Of a stretch of DNA of 64,000 bases, positions 43,916 through 52,721 are shown piece after piece. The stretch is from Paenibacillus harenae DSM 16969 (GTDB taxonomy: Bacteria; Bacillota; Bacilli; Paenibacillales; Paenibacillaceae). A program made the position numbers and the translations under genes. Positions within the stretch are counted from its first letter, which is position 1; each line of letters begins with the position of its first letter. The stretch covers positions 703,845-767,844 of the forward strand of contig NZ_KE383842.1 of the NCBI RefSeq assembly GCF_000422465.1, in the 5' to 3' direction. The notes beneath the pieces are model-generated. The model saw only the letters and a program-made list of their open reading frames with translations. It did not search any database and was not told where the DNA came from.

Positions 43916-44608
43916 ATGATACTCGGTTACCCTTACGGTTGGATAGCGGCGGCCGGTCTCTTTTTTTTGCTCATTTTTACGATTATACTCATGTCTCCGG
44001 TTGTCATTAACGGGCATCTCCGGCGGATGGGCAGCAATGATGATGCAGAATTAAGGATCAAGGCATTGTACGGTATCATCCGCTTCCGTTATAAGGTGCC
44101 ATTAATCGAATTTACAGGGACGACTTTACAGATGAAGAAGCAGGTCGAAACGGAGAATGCCGGCATCAATACGTGGAAGCAGTTCGCGGATGAAATTGAT
44201 ACGGACAGGGTTGTCGGCTCGATTGACAAGATGAAGAAAATTTTGCAGCTGACAAAAGATCTAAAAGGCTGGGTACGGCAAACGATGACGAGGGTTAGCC
44301 TCGTGGAGTGGAAATGGACGACTTCCGTGGGCACAGGAGATGCGATGTGGACGGCTATGGCTACGGGCTTCGTGTGGTCGGTAAAAACGTCAATTTTGGG
44401 CATACTGTCACAGATCGTGATACTGAAGGCGGAGCCGGAGATGCAGGTACAGCCGAATTATAAGAACTCAGCATTTACTACGGAGTGGTCATGCATAGCC
44501 CAAATCCGCTTCGGTTATGCTATTCTTGCCGGACTTCAGCTATTAGTTCGCATGAAGAAAGCGAAAGGAGGCGTCAAAGCATGGCAGAACATCCTATTCA
44601 AGGCTTAA
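43916..44608 (+). CDS. DUF2953 membrane-associated protein (YtfI-like)
   Basis: The 230-residue product has an N-terminal membrane segment (about 9-28) and a basic C-terminus. Sequence features such as EWKWTTSVGTGDAMWTAMATG and placement directly upstream of ytfJ match DUF2953/YtfI, a sporulation-associated family of unknown role. ATG 43916 follows GGAGGAAG. It overlaps ytfJ by 28 bases. In B. subtilis the ytfI-ytfJ pair is elsewhere in the genome. Confidence 0.85.
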   Translation: MILGYPYGWIAAAGLFFLLIFTIILMSPVVINGHLRRMGSNDDAELRIKALYGIIRFRYKVPLIEFTGTTLQMKKQVETENAGINTWKQFADEIDTDRVVGSIDKMKKILQLTKDLKGWVRQTMTRVSLVEWKWTTSVGTGDAMWTAMATGFVWSVKTSILGILSQIVILKAEPEMQVQPNYKNSAFTTEWSCIAQIRFGYAILAGLQLLVRMKKAKGGVKAWQNILFKA

Positions 44609-45066
44609 TGCAAACTGCAATGGAAAATATTAAAGAAATGGTTGATGTCAATACAATTGTCGGCGATCCCGTTCAAACGCCTGACGGCAGCATTATTATG
44701 CCGATATCGAAGGTCGGTTTCGGATTTGTAGCCGGGGGCAGCGACATACGGAAAGATGATGCTAATCATAACAATGTGTCGCAGTCTGACGCGCATCATG
44801 CTTCCGTATCTTTACCGTTCGGCGGCGGCAGCGGCGGCGGCGTATCGATTACGCCAATCGCATTTCTCGTCGTGGGCACTCATGGCGTGAAAATTGTTCC
44901 GCTTGATAGTCAAACGCATCTGCTTGAGCGCGTTATCGATTCAGCGCCCCATGTATTCGAGAAATTACAGTCCATGATGAAGAAGTCGTCATCGACAGTA
45001 GCTTACACGGACCCGTTGCAAACGGTCATAACAGACAGCGTCGATGCAACCGATAACCTCTTATGA
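44581..45066 (+). CDS. ytfJ: GerW family sporulation protein YtfJ
   Basis: YtfJ (GerW) is a forespore protein that contributes to spore germination. The 161-residue product has MQTAMENIKEMVDVNTIVGD, GFGFVAGGSD, a Gly-rich GGGSGGGVSITPIAFLVV and LLERVIDSAPHV, all typical of the family. I chose ATG 44581, 10 bases after AAAGGAGG; the longer frame from 44485 overlaps DUF2953. A clean terminator follows at 45071. Confidence 0.93.
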   Translation: MAEHPIQGLMQTAMENIKEMVDVNTIVGDPVQTPDGSIIMPISKVGFGFVAGGSDIRKDDANHNNVSQSDAHHASVSLPFGGGSGGGVSITPIAFLVVGTHGVKIVPLDSQTHLLERVIDSAPHVFEKLQSMMKKSSSTVAYTDPLQTVITDSVDATDNLL

Positions 45067-45070
45067 CATA

Positions 45071-45092
45071 ACTGCCCGAGAGGGCAGTTTTT
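45071..45092 (+). terminator. intrinsic terminator after ytfJ
   Basis: ACTGCCC (45071-45077) and GGGCAGT (45082-45088) flank a GAGA tetraloop and run into TTTTT. It separates ytfJ from dacB. Confidence 0.87.
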
Positions 45093-45114
45093 CATTTTTG
45101 CGGGCTGTTTTTTC

Positions 45115-45143
45115 GTCTAGAGCAACGTGTACAGGCATATACT
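45115..45143 (+). promoter_or_regulatory. candidate sigma-E promoter for dacB
   Basis: CATATACT at 45136-45143 matches seven of eight positions of the sigma-E -10 CATACAMT. GTCTAGA at 45115-45121 is a partial -35, 14 bases upstream, the right spacing. B. subtilis dacB-spmA-spmB is transcribed by sigma-E in the mother cell, in agreement with this. Confidence 0.42.
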
Positions 45144-45199
45144 GAATTACGAAAGCAATGCTTCCTATTTCAAATGCTGCGAGAGGGGCAAGTTTAACG

Positions 45200-46381
45200 A
45201 TGTTTTTGAAGAAGCTTACGGCATTGGGGCTGATGATCGCCCTGGTGCTTGGGACAGGCACGATTCCGTATGCAGGCGCTGCTCCGGGTCCGCTGGGTAC
45301 AAACGCGAAAGCGTCGGCGCTGATTGATGTAAGGTCAGGCAGAATATTGTACAGCAGCAACGGAGATACCTCCATGGGAATCGCAAGCTTAACGAAAATC
45401 ATGACGGCCATCGTCGCGATCGAGCACGGCAAACTTAGCGATATGGTGAAAACAAGCAAACGCGCCGTCGGGAAAGAAGGATCTTCCATTTATCTTCAGC
45501 TCGGTGAAGAAATGAGCTTGTTAAATATGCTTTACGGCCTTATGCTCCGGTCTGGCAATGACGCGGCGACAGCCATCGCGGAACATGTAGGCGGGTCGGA
45601 GGAAGGCTTTGTGCATCTTATGAATGAAAAGGCCGTTTTTCTGGGATTGGAGCATACACAGTTCAAAAATCCGCATGGACTTGATCAGGAGGGTCATTAT
45701 TCCTCGGCGAACGATTTGGCTAAATTGACGGCCTATGCGTTAAAAAATGACGTGTTTGCCGAGATTGTAAAGACGCGCGTCAAAAAAGTTCCGAATCCGC
45801 ATGAAAAGTGGGACTACAGCTACACGAACAAAAATAAGATGCTGGCCATGTACGAAGGCGCCGACGGCGTGAAAACCGGTTACACTAAAAAAACGCTGCG
45901 CTGCCTGGTCAGCTCAGCGACAAGAAATGGCCAGCAGCTCGCCGCGGTAACGATAAACGACCGGGATGACTGGGCGGATCACAGCAAAATGCTTGATTGG
46001 GGCTTCGAGCACTATCCGTTAAAACAGATCGCTAATAAGGGCCAGGCCATCGCGGGTTACCCATTCGTGGTCGGGCAGACGTTTCATTATCCGATCGAGA
46101 AGGATGAATCCGACGCCGTGCAATCCAAGTTAGTTCTTTTTGATACGGCTACGATCCGTTATGCGTTAGGCGAACGCGGTTCTTTGGAGTGGTATATGAA
46201 TGGCCGTAAAATCGGTGCTGTGCCCGTATATGATGCCGGAAGCAGCAGGCTGAATCTGCCGGATGCTTCGCCAAGAGCGATTCAGTCCTTGGCGGATTTT
46301 GAGAAGGCTGCAAGAAATGACGGACGAGCTGTGTTAATGGATTCGATCAAAAAGGTTTTGGACGTTTTATTTGCGCACTGA
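45200..46381 (+). CDS. dacB: D-alanyl-D-alanine carboxypeptidase DacB (PBP5*)
   Basis: DacB lowers cross-linking of spore cortex peptidoglycan. The 393-residue product has a signal peptide (MFLKKLTALGLMIALVLGTG, cleavage near YAGA), SxxK in IASLTKIM, SGN in LRSGNDAA, and KTG in GVKTGYT. ATG 45200 has GAGAGGGG 11 bases upstream; the frame from 45158 adds a non-signal stretch. Followed by spmA and spmB as in Bacillus. Confidence 0.95.
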   Translation: MFLKKLTALGLMIALVLGTGTIPYAGAAPGPLGTNAKASALIDVRSGRILYSSNGDTSMGIASLTKIMTAIVAIEHGKLSDMVKTSKRAVGKEGSSIYLQLGEEMSLLNMLYGLMLRSGNDAATAIAEHVGGSEEGFVHLMNEKAVFLGLEHTQFKNPHGLDQEGHYSSANDLAKLTAYALKNDVFAEIVKTRVKKVPNPHEKWDYSYTNKNKMLAMYEGADGVKTGYTKKTLRCLVSSATRNGQQLAAVTINDRDDWADHSKMLDWGFEHYPLKQIANKGQAIAGYPFVVGQTFHYPIEKDESDAVQSKLVLFDTATIRYALGERGSLEWYMNGRKIGAVPVYDAGSSRLNLPDASPRAIQSLADFEKAARNDGRAVLMDSIKKVLDVLFAH

Positions 46382-46434
46382 GGGGAAGATGACGGGGGAG
46401 ACGTTATCTTTGCCGGAATGGGGAGGCTGCCGAA

Positions 46435-47097
46435 ATGGTGAATTGGATATGGTTGTTTTTTATCGTTGCGAGTGTCGTGGTTGCCGTGGTTAACGGTAAA
46501 ATGGATGCGGTGACGCAGGCTGCCTTCGAAGGGGCAAAATCCGGCGTCACCGTCAGCTTCGGGCTGATCAGCATTATGGTGTTCTGGCTTGGCATGATGC
46601 GAATAGCCGAGGATGCGGGGCTGCTGCAGAAGCTGGCGCGTCTGCTGGGACCGGCCGTTCGGATGCTGTTTCCCGACGTGCCGCGGAACCACCCCGCGAT
46701 CGGCTATATTATGAGCAATCTAAGCGCTAATTTGTTCGGCCTGGGGAATGCGGCTACGCCGATGGGGATCAAAGCCATGCAGGAGCTCCAGAAGCTGAAT
46801 CCGGACTCTGCGACAGCGACGCCGGCGATGTGCACCTTGCTGGCTCTGAATACGTCAAGCATTACGATTATACCGACTACGCTCATCGCGATCCGGATGA
46901 ATTACGGATCGGCGAATCCCGCAGAGATTATCGGAACGACGCTTGCAGCCACCTTCGTCGCTACCTCGGCAGCCATCCTGGCCGACAAGTGGTACAGACG
47001 AAAGTCGCCGCCTACGCTTATACGAACAAACGGGTCGCAATCTACCGATATAAAAGCTCACTCTGCGGATGTTGGAGGAGGTGAGCGGGTTGTATAA
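46435..47097 (+). CDS. spmA: spore maturation protein A
   Basis: SpmA and SpmB are needed for normal core dehydration and heat resistance. The 220-residue nucleoside-recognition-domain membrane protein has several membrane segments and the gate-like motif FGLGNAATPMGIKAMQ and LALNTSSITIIPTT. ATG 46435 follows GGAGGC by 7-8 bases. It overlaps spmB by 8 bases. Confidence 0.95.
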   Translation: MVNWIWLFFIVASVVVAVVNGKMDAVTQAAFEGAKSGVTVSFGLISIMVFWLGMMRIAEDAGLLQKLARLLGPAVRMLFPDVPRNHPAIGYIMSNLSANLFGLGNAATPMGIKAMQELQKLNPDSATATPAMCTLLALNTSSITIIPTTLIAIRMNYGSANPAEIIGTTLAATFVATSAAILADKWYRRKSPPTLIRTNGSQSTDIKAHSADVGGGERVV

Positions 47098-47626
47098 TTT
47101 TTTAACAAGTTTGTCCGCGTGGATGATTCCCGCTATCATCGTATTTATTCCGCTGTATGCAGCGCTGCGGCGCAAAGTGCCCGTCTATGAAACCTTTGTA
47201 GAAGGGGCAAAAGACGGCTTCGGAACGGCGATCAACATTATTCCTCATCTCGTTGGCATGATGGTGGCCATCAGCATGTTCCGCGCTTCCGGCGCGCTGG
47301 AGCTCATGCTTTCAGCCGTCCGCCCTTTCTTCGATTGGGCGGGAATCCCGAGCGAGGTGCTGCCGCTAGGCATTTTGCGGCCGCTGACCGGTGCCGGCTC
47401 GCTAGCTTTTACAACCGATCTCATCCAAACCTTCGGTCCCGATTCAATGATCGGACGCATCGCTTCAACGATTCAAGGCAGCACCGATACGACGCTGTAC
47501 GTGCTGACGGTCTATTTCGGAGCGATTGGCATTCGCCGTACCCGTTATGCGCTTAAGGTCGGGTTATTTTCAGACATCGTCGGGTTTTTCGCGGCTATTT
47601 TCATTTGCTTATACATATTCGGGTAA
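47090..47626 (+). CDS. spmB: spore maturation protein B
   Basis: The 178-residue partner of SpmA also carries the nucleoside-recognition gate (FVEGAKDGFGTAINIIPHLV, RPLTGAGSLAF, STIQGSTDTTLYVLTVYFGA). I chose TTG 47090, 8 bases after GGAGGAGG; the ATG at 47069 lies before that site. Ends on a short gap before rluB. Confidence 0.94.
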   Translation: MYNFLTSLSAWMIPAIIVFIPLYAALRRKVPVYETFVEGAKDGFGTAINIIPHLVGMMVAISMFRASGALELMLSAVRPFFDWAGIPSEVLPLGILRPLTGAGSLAFTTDLIQTFGPDSMIGRIASTIQGSTDTTLYVLTVYFGAIGIRRTRYALKVGLFSDIVGFFAAIFICLYIFG

Positions 47627-47681
47627 CGGCGCTTGTGCTTTGTTCCTCATATCGTTATGATGGAGAATGAGGTGAAAGACA

Positions 47682-48428
47682 TTGGAAGAACGTCTACAGA
47701 AAATATTAGCGGCGGCAGGCATTGCATCGCGCCGCAAGTGCGAAGAAATGATACTGGCCGGCATGGTGGAGGTTAACGGCCAGAAGGTCGCGACATTAGG
47801 CGTGAAAGCCGATCCGTCGGTAGACGCCATCACTGTGAACGGCAAGCCGATTAAGAGCGAGAAGAAGCTTTACCTGATGCTTAACAAATCCAAGGGAGTC
47901 ATCACGAGCGCCAAGGATCCGCAGGGCCGCAAGGTTGTGTCCGACTTTTTGCCGGGCATTAAGGAACGCGTTTATCCGGTCGGAAGATTGGATTATGATA
48001 CGGAAGGCTTGCTTATTCTGACAAACGACGGCGAATTTGCAAATTTGCTGACACACCCGAGCCATCACGTGCCGAAAACCTACCGGGCAACCGTCAAAGG
48101 AGTTCCGCACGGTACCGCCTTGGAGCAACTGCAGAAGGGGATTAAGCTGGAGGACGGCATGACCGCTCCCGCAGAGGTCGAATATCACGACGTCGATACG
48201 GAAGCCAACGAGGCGACCATTACGATTACGATCTATGAGGGGCGCAACCGCCAGGTCCGCCGTATGTTTGAAGCGATCGGACATAAAGTGATCAGGCTCA
48301 AGCGGATTCGCTTCGGCGAACTCGGGCTGGAATCGCTTGGCAGAGGCAAGTATCGGCATTTGACTCCGAATGAAGTGAAGGAGCTTCTGTCAATAGCGCG
48401 CAAGACACATAAAGTTCATAAAAAGTAA
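47682..48428 (+). CDS. rluB: 23S rRNA pseudouridine synthase RluB
   Basis: RluB isomerises U2605 (E. coli numbering) of 23S rRNA. The 248-residue product has an S4 domain (RLQKILAAAGIASRRKCEEMI) and a RsuA-family catalytic domain with the Asp in VGRLDYDTEGLLILTNDG and EGRNRQVRRMFEAIGH. TTG 47682 follows GAGGTGAAAG. A perfect terminator hairpin follows directly. Confidence 0.94.
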   Translation: MEERLQKILAAAGIASRRKCEEMILAGMVEVNGQKVATLGVKADPSVDAITVNGKPIKSEKKLYLMLNKSKGVITSAKDPQGRKVVSDFLPGIKERVYPVGRLDYDTEGLLILTNDGEFANLLTHPSHHVPKTYRATVKGVPHGTALEQLQKGIKLEDGMTAPAEVEYHDVDTEANEATITITIYEGRNRQVRRMFEAIGHKVIRLKRIRFGELGLESLGRGKYRHLTPNEVKELLSIARKTHKVHKK

Positions 48429-48459
48429 TCGACGGCGGCAGTAATTGCCGTCGAATTTT
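48429..48459 (+). terminator. intrinsic terminator after rluB
   Basis: TCGACGGC (48429-48436) pairs perfectly with GCCGTCGA (48447-48454), followed by ATTTTC. TATAAT at 48463-48468 just after it may be the -10 for resA, without a clear -35. Confidence 0.75.
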
Positions 48460-48515
48460 CGTTATAATGGAAATATTCGTGGCTGTTGAGACAGTAGCTG
48501 GTGGTGATATTTAAT

Positions 48516-49046
48516 ATGGGAAAGTCGCGTAAAACGGTGCAAATCGTTATTCTGGTCGCGGTATTGATTATTGGCGGCTACGCGATCGGTTCTGCTTTGT
48601 TTTCGGGGAAGGACGAAGGGCCGTTGAAGGCGGGCAGCGAGCCGCCGCAGTTTGAGCTTGCCGATCTGGATGGCCATGTGCATCGGTTGTCAGATTATAA
48701 AGGCAAAGCTGTCGTCGTCAACTTCTGGGGTACCTTCTGTCCGCCATGCGTGAAAGAGATGCCTGAGTTCGAACGGCAGTATGAGAAATGGAAGGATCAA
48801 GGCCTTGTGATCCTGGCAATTAATTTAAGCGAGGATACGCTGACGGTGAACAACTTTGTGCGCCGCTTTGATCTTCATTATCCGATATTGCGCGATGTGA
48901 ATCGCAAAACCGAACGCAGCTACGGGCTGAAATCATATCCTACTACTTTTTTCATTAACCGGGACGGCTCGATTTTGGAAATAAAGGTAGGCGGTATGAC
49001 GGAAGCGGATATTGACGAACGGATAGAAAGGCTGCTTCAGCGGTAG
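48516..49046 (+). CDS. resA: thiol-disulfide oxidoreductase ResA
   Basis: ResA reduces the haem-binding cysteines of apocytochrome c outside the membrane. The 176-residue product has an N-terminal membrane anchor (about residues 7-27) and a thioredoxin fold with active site FCPPC near residue 75 and the cis-Pro SYPTTFFI. I chose ATG 48516, 9 bases after GGTGGTGA; tandem GTGs at 48501 and 48504 are alternatives. It opens resABCDE. Confidence 0.93.
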   Translation: MGKSRKTVQIVILVAVLIIGGYAIGSALFSGKDEGPLKAGSEPPQFELADLDGHVHRLSDYKGKAVVVNFWGTFCPPCVKEMPEFERQYEKWKDQGLVILAINLSEDTLTVNNFVRRFDLHYPILRDVNRKTERSYGLKSYPTTFFINRDGSILEIKVGGMTEADIDERIERLLQR

Positions 49047-49056
49047 GAGGTAGACG

Positions 49057-50721
49057 GTGTTAGGGGTAGAGAACACAAAATGCGAATGCGGACATCAAAA
49101 TTCGGTCGGCACCGTATTGTGCGAGAGCTGCGGCAAGCCGCTCGAAACGGACGATTTATCGGATTTGCCATTGGAAATGCGGTATGACGGCGTTGCCCGG
49201 CGATCGCAGAAGAGCAATCCGAACTTTATCGACCGGATATGGAACTTTTTCTCGTCCGTCAAAATTGCGATCCATATGATTGTAATTACTTTTTTGACGG
49301 CCATGCTCGGCACGATTTATCCGCAGGAGAATACGTTTATCAATAATTTTGATCCATCGGTTTATTATGAAGAAACCTACGGTCTACCGGGCAAGCTGTA
49401 TTATTTGTTCGGATTGACGCACACGTATGAATCCTGGTGGTTCATCGGCTTGCTCGTCATGATCGGCACATCGCTCGTTATCTGCAGCTTGGACCGGGTG
49501 CTGCCATTGTACCGCGCGCTCAGCAAGCAGCAGATCCGCAAGCATCCGCAATTCATCCAACGCCAGAAGACGGTCTTCCGGCATCAGCTGGAAGACGATG
49601 AGGAGCAATGGTCGGATCAGTTCGGGGCGCAGCTGAAGCGGAAAGGATACCGCATTCATAGAGACGGAACAGCGCTGCTTGCCGAGAAAAACCGGTTTAG
49701 CCGGTGGGGACCGTATATTAATCATATCGGCCTTATTCTCTTTCTTCTTGCCATACTGGCCCGCAGCATTCCGGGCTGGCAGATGGACAGCTACGTTACC
49801 GTGCCTGACGGGGACACCGTCCAAATCGCGGACACGAATTATTACGTGAAAAACGAGAAATTCACGGTGGAGTATTACAAGGACGAAGAGCTGCCGGATA
49901 AGCTGAAGGGGACCGCCCGGGCTAAGCTTTTTGAAACAAAAGCCGTGCTGTACGAATGTGTAAGCAAATGCGACGATCAGCTGCAGGAGCCGGTGCTTGA
50001 AGAGGTGAAGCGGCATAATATCGTTGTCAACGAGCCCTTGAAATACAAAGGATTGAAGCTGTATCAATTTGACTTCGATACAACTCCCCGGTTGAATGCC
50101 GTCCGGCCCGTGCTGGTGGACAAGCGGACGGGGGAAACATACGGGCCGTTTGAGCTCCCGATGAAGGATTCGCCGCTGCAGCATAAGCTTGGACCGTTTA
50201 CGCTTGATTTATATGCGAACTATATGGAATTCGCAATCGGCGACAACGGGGAGCCGGTTACCTTATCCCGCGATCCTGTAGCGCCGGCATTTATCTTTAC
50301 GGTAAAGGGTCCGGGTCTTGATCCGGCAGGCGAACCTTATCTGTACTTCCCGATGCAGAAGGACAAGGTAAAGTTCTCGCAGGACACGATAAACGCAGCG
50401 GTTGCGGCTAAAATCGAGATCAGGGTAGACGGGATGGAAAATGTTGATTTCTCGGAAGCTTCGACGTATTTGAACGTTCGCATGGACAGAGCTTTGCCTT
50501 ATGTGTGGGTTGGCGCCGCTTTCTCGATGATAGGCTTGCTAATGGGTTCGTATTGGCAGCATCGCCGGATCTGGCTCCGGATCGATAACGGAGAGCTTTC
50601 GCTAGGCGCGCATACGAACAAAAATTGGTACGGAATGCGCTCGGATGTCGCAACAGCCCTTCAGAAAACAGGGATTGCCGTAGATCCGAAGTCGCTTGAT
50701 AACGGAGGGAACAACGCGTGA
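49057..50721 (+). CDS. resB: cytochrome c biogenesis protein ResB
   Basis: ResB forms with ResC the System II haem exporter and ligase. The 554-residue product starts with a zinc-ribbon-like CECGHQN and CESCGKPL, then NFFSSVKIAIHMIVITF (membrane) and further membrane segments near 125, 220 and 485, with a large external domain between the last two. The start is GTG 49057, with AGGAGG 7 bases upstream, 10 bases after resA. Confidence 0.94.
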   Translation: MLGVENTKCECGHQNSVGTVLCESCGKPLETDDLSDLPLEMRYDGVARRSQKSNPNFIDRIWNFFSSVKIAIHMIVITFLTAMLGTIYPQENTFINNFDPSVYYEETYGLPGKLYYLFGLTHTYESWWFIGLLVMIGTSLVICSLDRVLPLYRALSKQQIRKHPQFIQRQKTVFRHQLEDDEEQWSDQFGAQLKRKGYRIHRDGTALLAEKNRFSRWGPYINHIGLILFLLAILARSIPGWQMDSYVTVPDGDTVQIADTNYYVKNEKFTVEYYKDEELPDKLKGTARAKLFETKAVLYECVSKCDDQLQEPVLEEVKRHNIVVNEPLKYKGLKLYQFDFDTTPRLNAVRPVLVDKRTGETYGPFELPMKDSPLQHKLGPFTLDLYANYMEFAIGDNGEPVTLSRDPVAPAFIFTVKGPGLDPAGEPYLYFPMQKDKVKFSQDTINAAVAAKIEIRVDGMENVDFSEASTYLNVRMDRALPYVWVGAAFSMIGLLMGSYWQHRRIWLRIDNGELSLGAHTNKNWYGMRSDVATALQKTGIAVDPKSLDNGGNNA

Positions 50722-51977
50722 ATTTAGTTGACTTTAGCAGCGACGCTTTTATCGTCGCATTCTTCCTGTATTGCTTTGCCTTTATGTTCTATGTGATAGC
50801 GATAGCGGGAAAAAAATGGAGCAATCGCGATCCCTTTCAGCATGAGAAGCGCTGGGGAAGAATCGCTTTCATTGCGTCAAGCCTCGGCTTAGCGTCTCAT
50901 CTTACGTTTTTCTTCACCCGATGGGCGGGCAGCGGTCAAATTCCGACGAGCAATATGTATGAATTTATGACCTTCCTCGGCATGGCGATCATGATCGCCT
51001 TCACGATCGTCTATGCCATTTACCGCAAGGCGCTCCTCGGCATGTTCGCTTTGCCGCTGACGGTTATTATCGTCGCTTACGCTTCGGTATTTCCGCAGGA
51101 GGTGCAGCCGCTGATTCCGGCGCTGCAAAATGTTTGGCTTAAGGTGCATGTGACGACAGCCGCCCTCGGAGAAGCCTTCTTCGCCGTCGGTTTTGCGGCC
51201 GGACTGATGTACTTGCTGCGGGTCATCGATTTTAAAGGGAAAACGAAGGAAGCGCGCAGATCGCAATTCTGGGTCGAATTTTCCTTATATTCAATCGTTC
51301 TTATCGTAGGGTTTATCATTGCCGTATTCGCTTTCCGCGGCATGGGCTATGAAGCGCAGTTCGTGCAGGAGCAATCGAAAATCGATGCGAAGGGCATTGA
51401 ATCGACAACTTCGGAAACCGTAAACTACACGCTCCCGCCGATCGTAAAGCCATATAACAGCGATATTGTTCAAATGGACAGCTTCCTCGGTATGGATGCA
51501 CCGATATTTGAAGCGCCGTACTGGATGAACGGCGTGAATTCGGGAAGAAAGCTGAACACCGTCGTATGGTCGGTCATTGCCGGCTCTCTGCTGTACGGCT
51601 TGCTTAGACTGATCTTCCGCAAACCGCTTGGCGCCGTGATACACCCCTTGATGGACGGAGTTGATCCGGAGGATTTGGACGAGATCAGTTATCGCGCGAT
51701 CGCCATCGGTTTCCCGATCTTTACGCTTGGCGCGCTAATCTTTGCGATGATCTGGGCCAATATCGCATGGGGCCGCTTCTGGGGCTGGGATCCGAAAGAG
51801 GTATGGGCGCTTATTACCTGGCTCTATTACAGCGCTTATCTGCATTTCCGCTTATCCCGCGGCTGGCAGGGATTAAAGTCGTCCTGGCTTGCCGTCATCG
51901 GTTTTGTGATCGTTCTGTTTACGCTAATCGGCGTTAACCTCGTCATTGCCGGTTTGCATTCTTATTCTGGCGTCTAG
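50718..51977 (+). CDS. resC: cytochrome c biogenesis protein ResC (CcsA)
   Basis: ResC holds haem in its WWD domain and delivers it to apocytochrome c. The 419-residue membrane protein has about eight membrane segments and the WWD-type WGRFWGWDPKEVWALITWL with flanking His. GTG 50718 overlaps the resB stop (GTGA) with GGAGG upstream, a tight coupling for the two-part complex. Confidence 0.95.
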   Translation: MNLVDFSSDAFIVAFFLYCFAFMFYVIAIAGKKWSNRDPFQHEKRWGRIAFIASSLGLASHLTFFFTRWAGSGQIPTSNMYEFMTFLGMAIMIAFTIVYAIYRKALLGMFALPLTVIIVAYASVFPQEVQPLIPALQNVWLKVHVTTAALGEAFFAVGFAAGLMYLLRVIDFKGKTKEARRSQFWVEFSLYSIVLIVGFIIAVFAFRGMGYEAQFVQEQSKIDAKGIESTTSETVNYTLPPIVKPYNSDIVQMDSFLGMDAPIFEAPYWMNGVNSGRKLNTVVWSVIAGSLLYGLLRLIFRKPLGAVIHPLMDGVDPEDLDEISYRAIAIGFPIFTLGALIFAMIWANIAWGRFWGWDPKEVWALITWLYYSAYLHFRLSRGWQGLKSSWLAVIGFVIVLFTLIGVNLVIAGLHSYSGV

Positions 51978-52004
51978 CCTTTAAGCTGAGAGGAGTCATG
52001 CATC

Positions 52005-52721
52005 ATGTCTGATTATTCAAGCCGGATTTTGGTCGTTGACGATGAAGAAAGAATTCGCCGCCTGCTCAAAATGTATTTGGAAAAGGAAGGCTATACGATT
52101 GACGAGGCAGAGGACGGAGAAACCGCTCTGAGACTCGCGTCGGGTACGGACTATGCGCTTATATTGCTTGATGTGATGCTTCCCGGCATAGACGGGGTCG
52201 AGGTATGCTCGCGCTTGCGCCAGGTGAAAGCGACTCCCGTCATTATGCTCACAGCTAAAGGGGAAGAGATGAACCGCGTGCAAGGATTTGAAGTCGGAGC
52301 GGATGATTATGTCGTCAAGCCGTTCAGCCCGCGCGAAGTCATCTACCGCGTCAAAGCGATCTTGAGACGTTCTTCGGCAACGGCCTTCCTTACAAAGGAA
52401 ATGAACTCAAGCAATAATATCGTATTCCCGCATCTCGTCATTGAACATGACGCGCATAGAGTAACCGCCGGCGGGCAAGAGGTCAGCCTTACGCCGAAGG
52501 AGTACGAGTTGCTTCATTATTTGGCCGTATCGCCCGATAAGGTTTTCTCGCGCGAGGAGCTGTTGAAAGACGTATGGAATTATGAATTCTTCGGCGACTT
52601 GCGGACGGTCGACACGCATGTTAAGCGTCTGCGCGAGAAGCTGAATAAAGTATCTCCGGATGCGGCAGCGATGATTACGACGGTATGGGGCGTCGGTTAT
52701 AAGCTTGAGGTGCCCAAATAA
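52005..52721 (+). CDS. resD: response regulator ResD
   Basis: ResD controls aerobic and nitrate respiration genes, including resABC and ctaA in B. subtilis. The 238-residue OmpR-type regulator has the receiver with DDEE, phosphoacceptor Asp in ILLDVMLPG near residue 57, the MLTAKG Thr and VVKPFS Lys, and a winged helix ending VWGVGYKLEV. ATG 52005 follows GAGAGGAG. It is 27 bases after resC and abuts resE. Confidence 0.95.
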   Translation: MSDYSSRILVVDDEERIRRLLKMYLEKEGYTIDEAEDGETALRLASGTDYALILLDVMLPGIDGVEVCSRLRQVKATPVIMLTAKGEEMNRVQGFEVGADDYVVKPFSPREVIYRVKAILRRSSATAFLTKEMNSSNNIVFPHLVIEHDAHRVTAGGQEVSLTPKEYELLHYLAVSPDKVFSREELLKDVWNYEFFGDLRTVDTHVKRLREKLNKVSPDAAAMITTVWGVGYKLEVPK

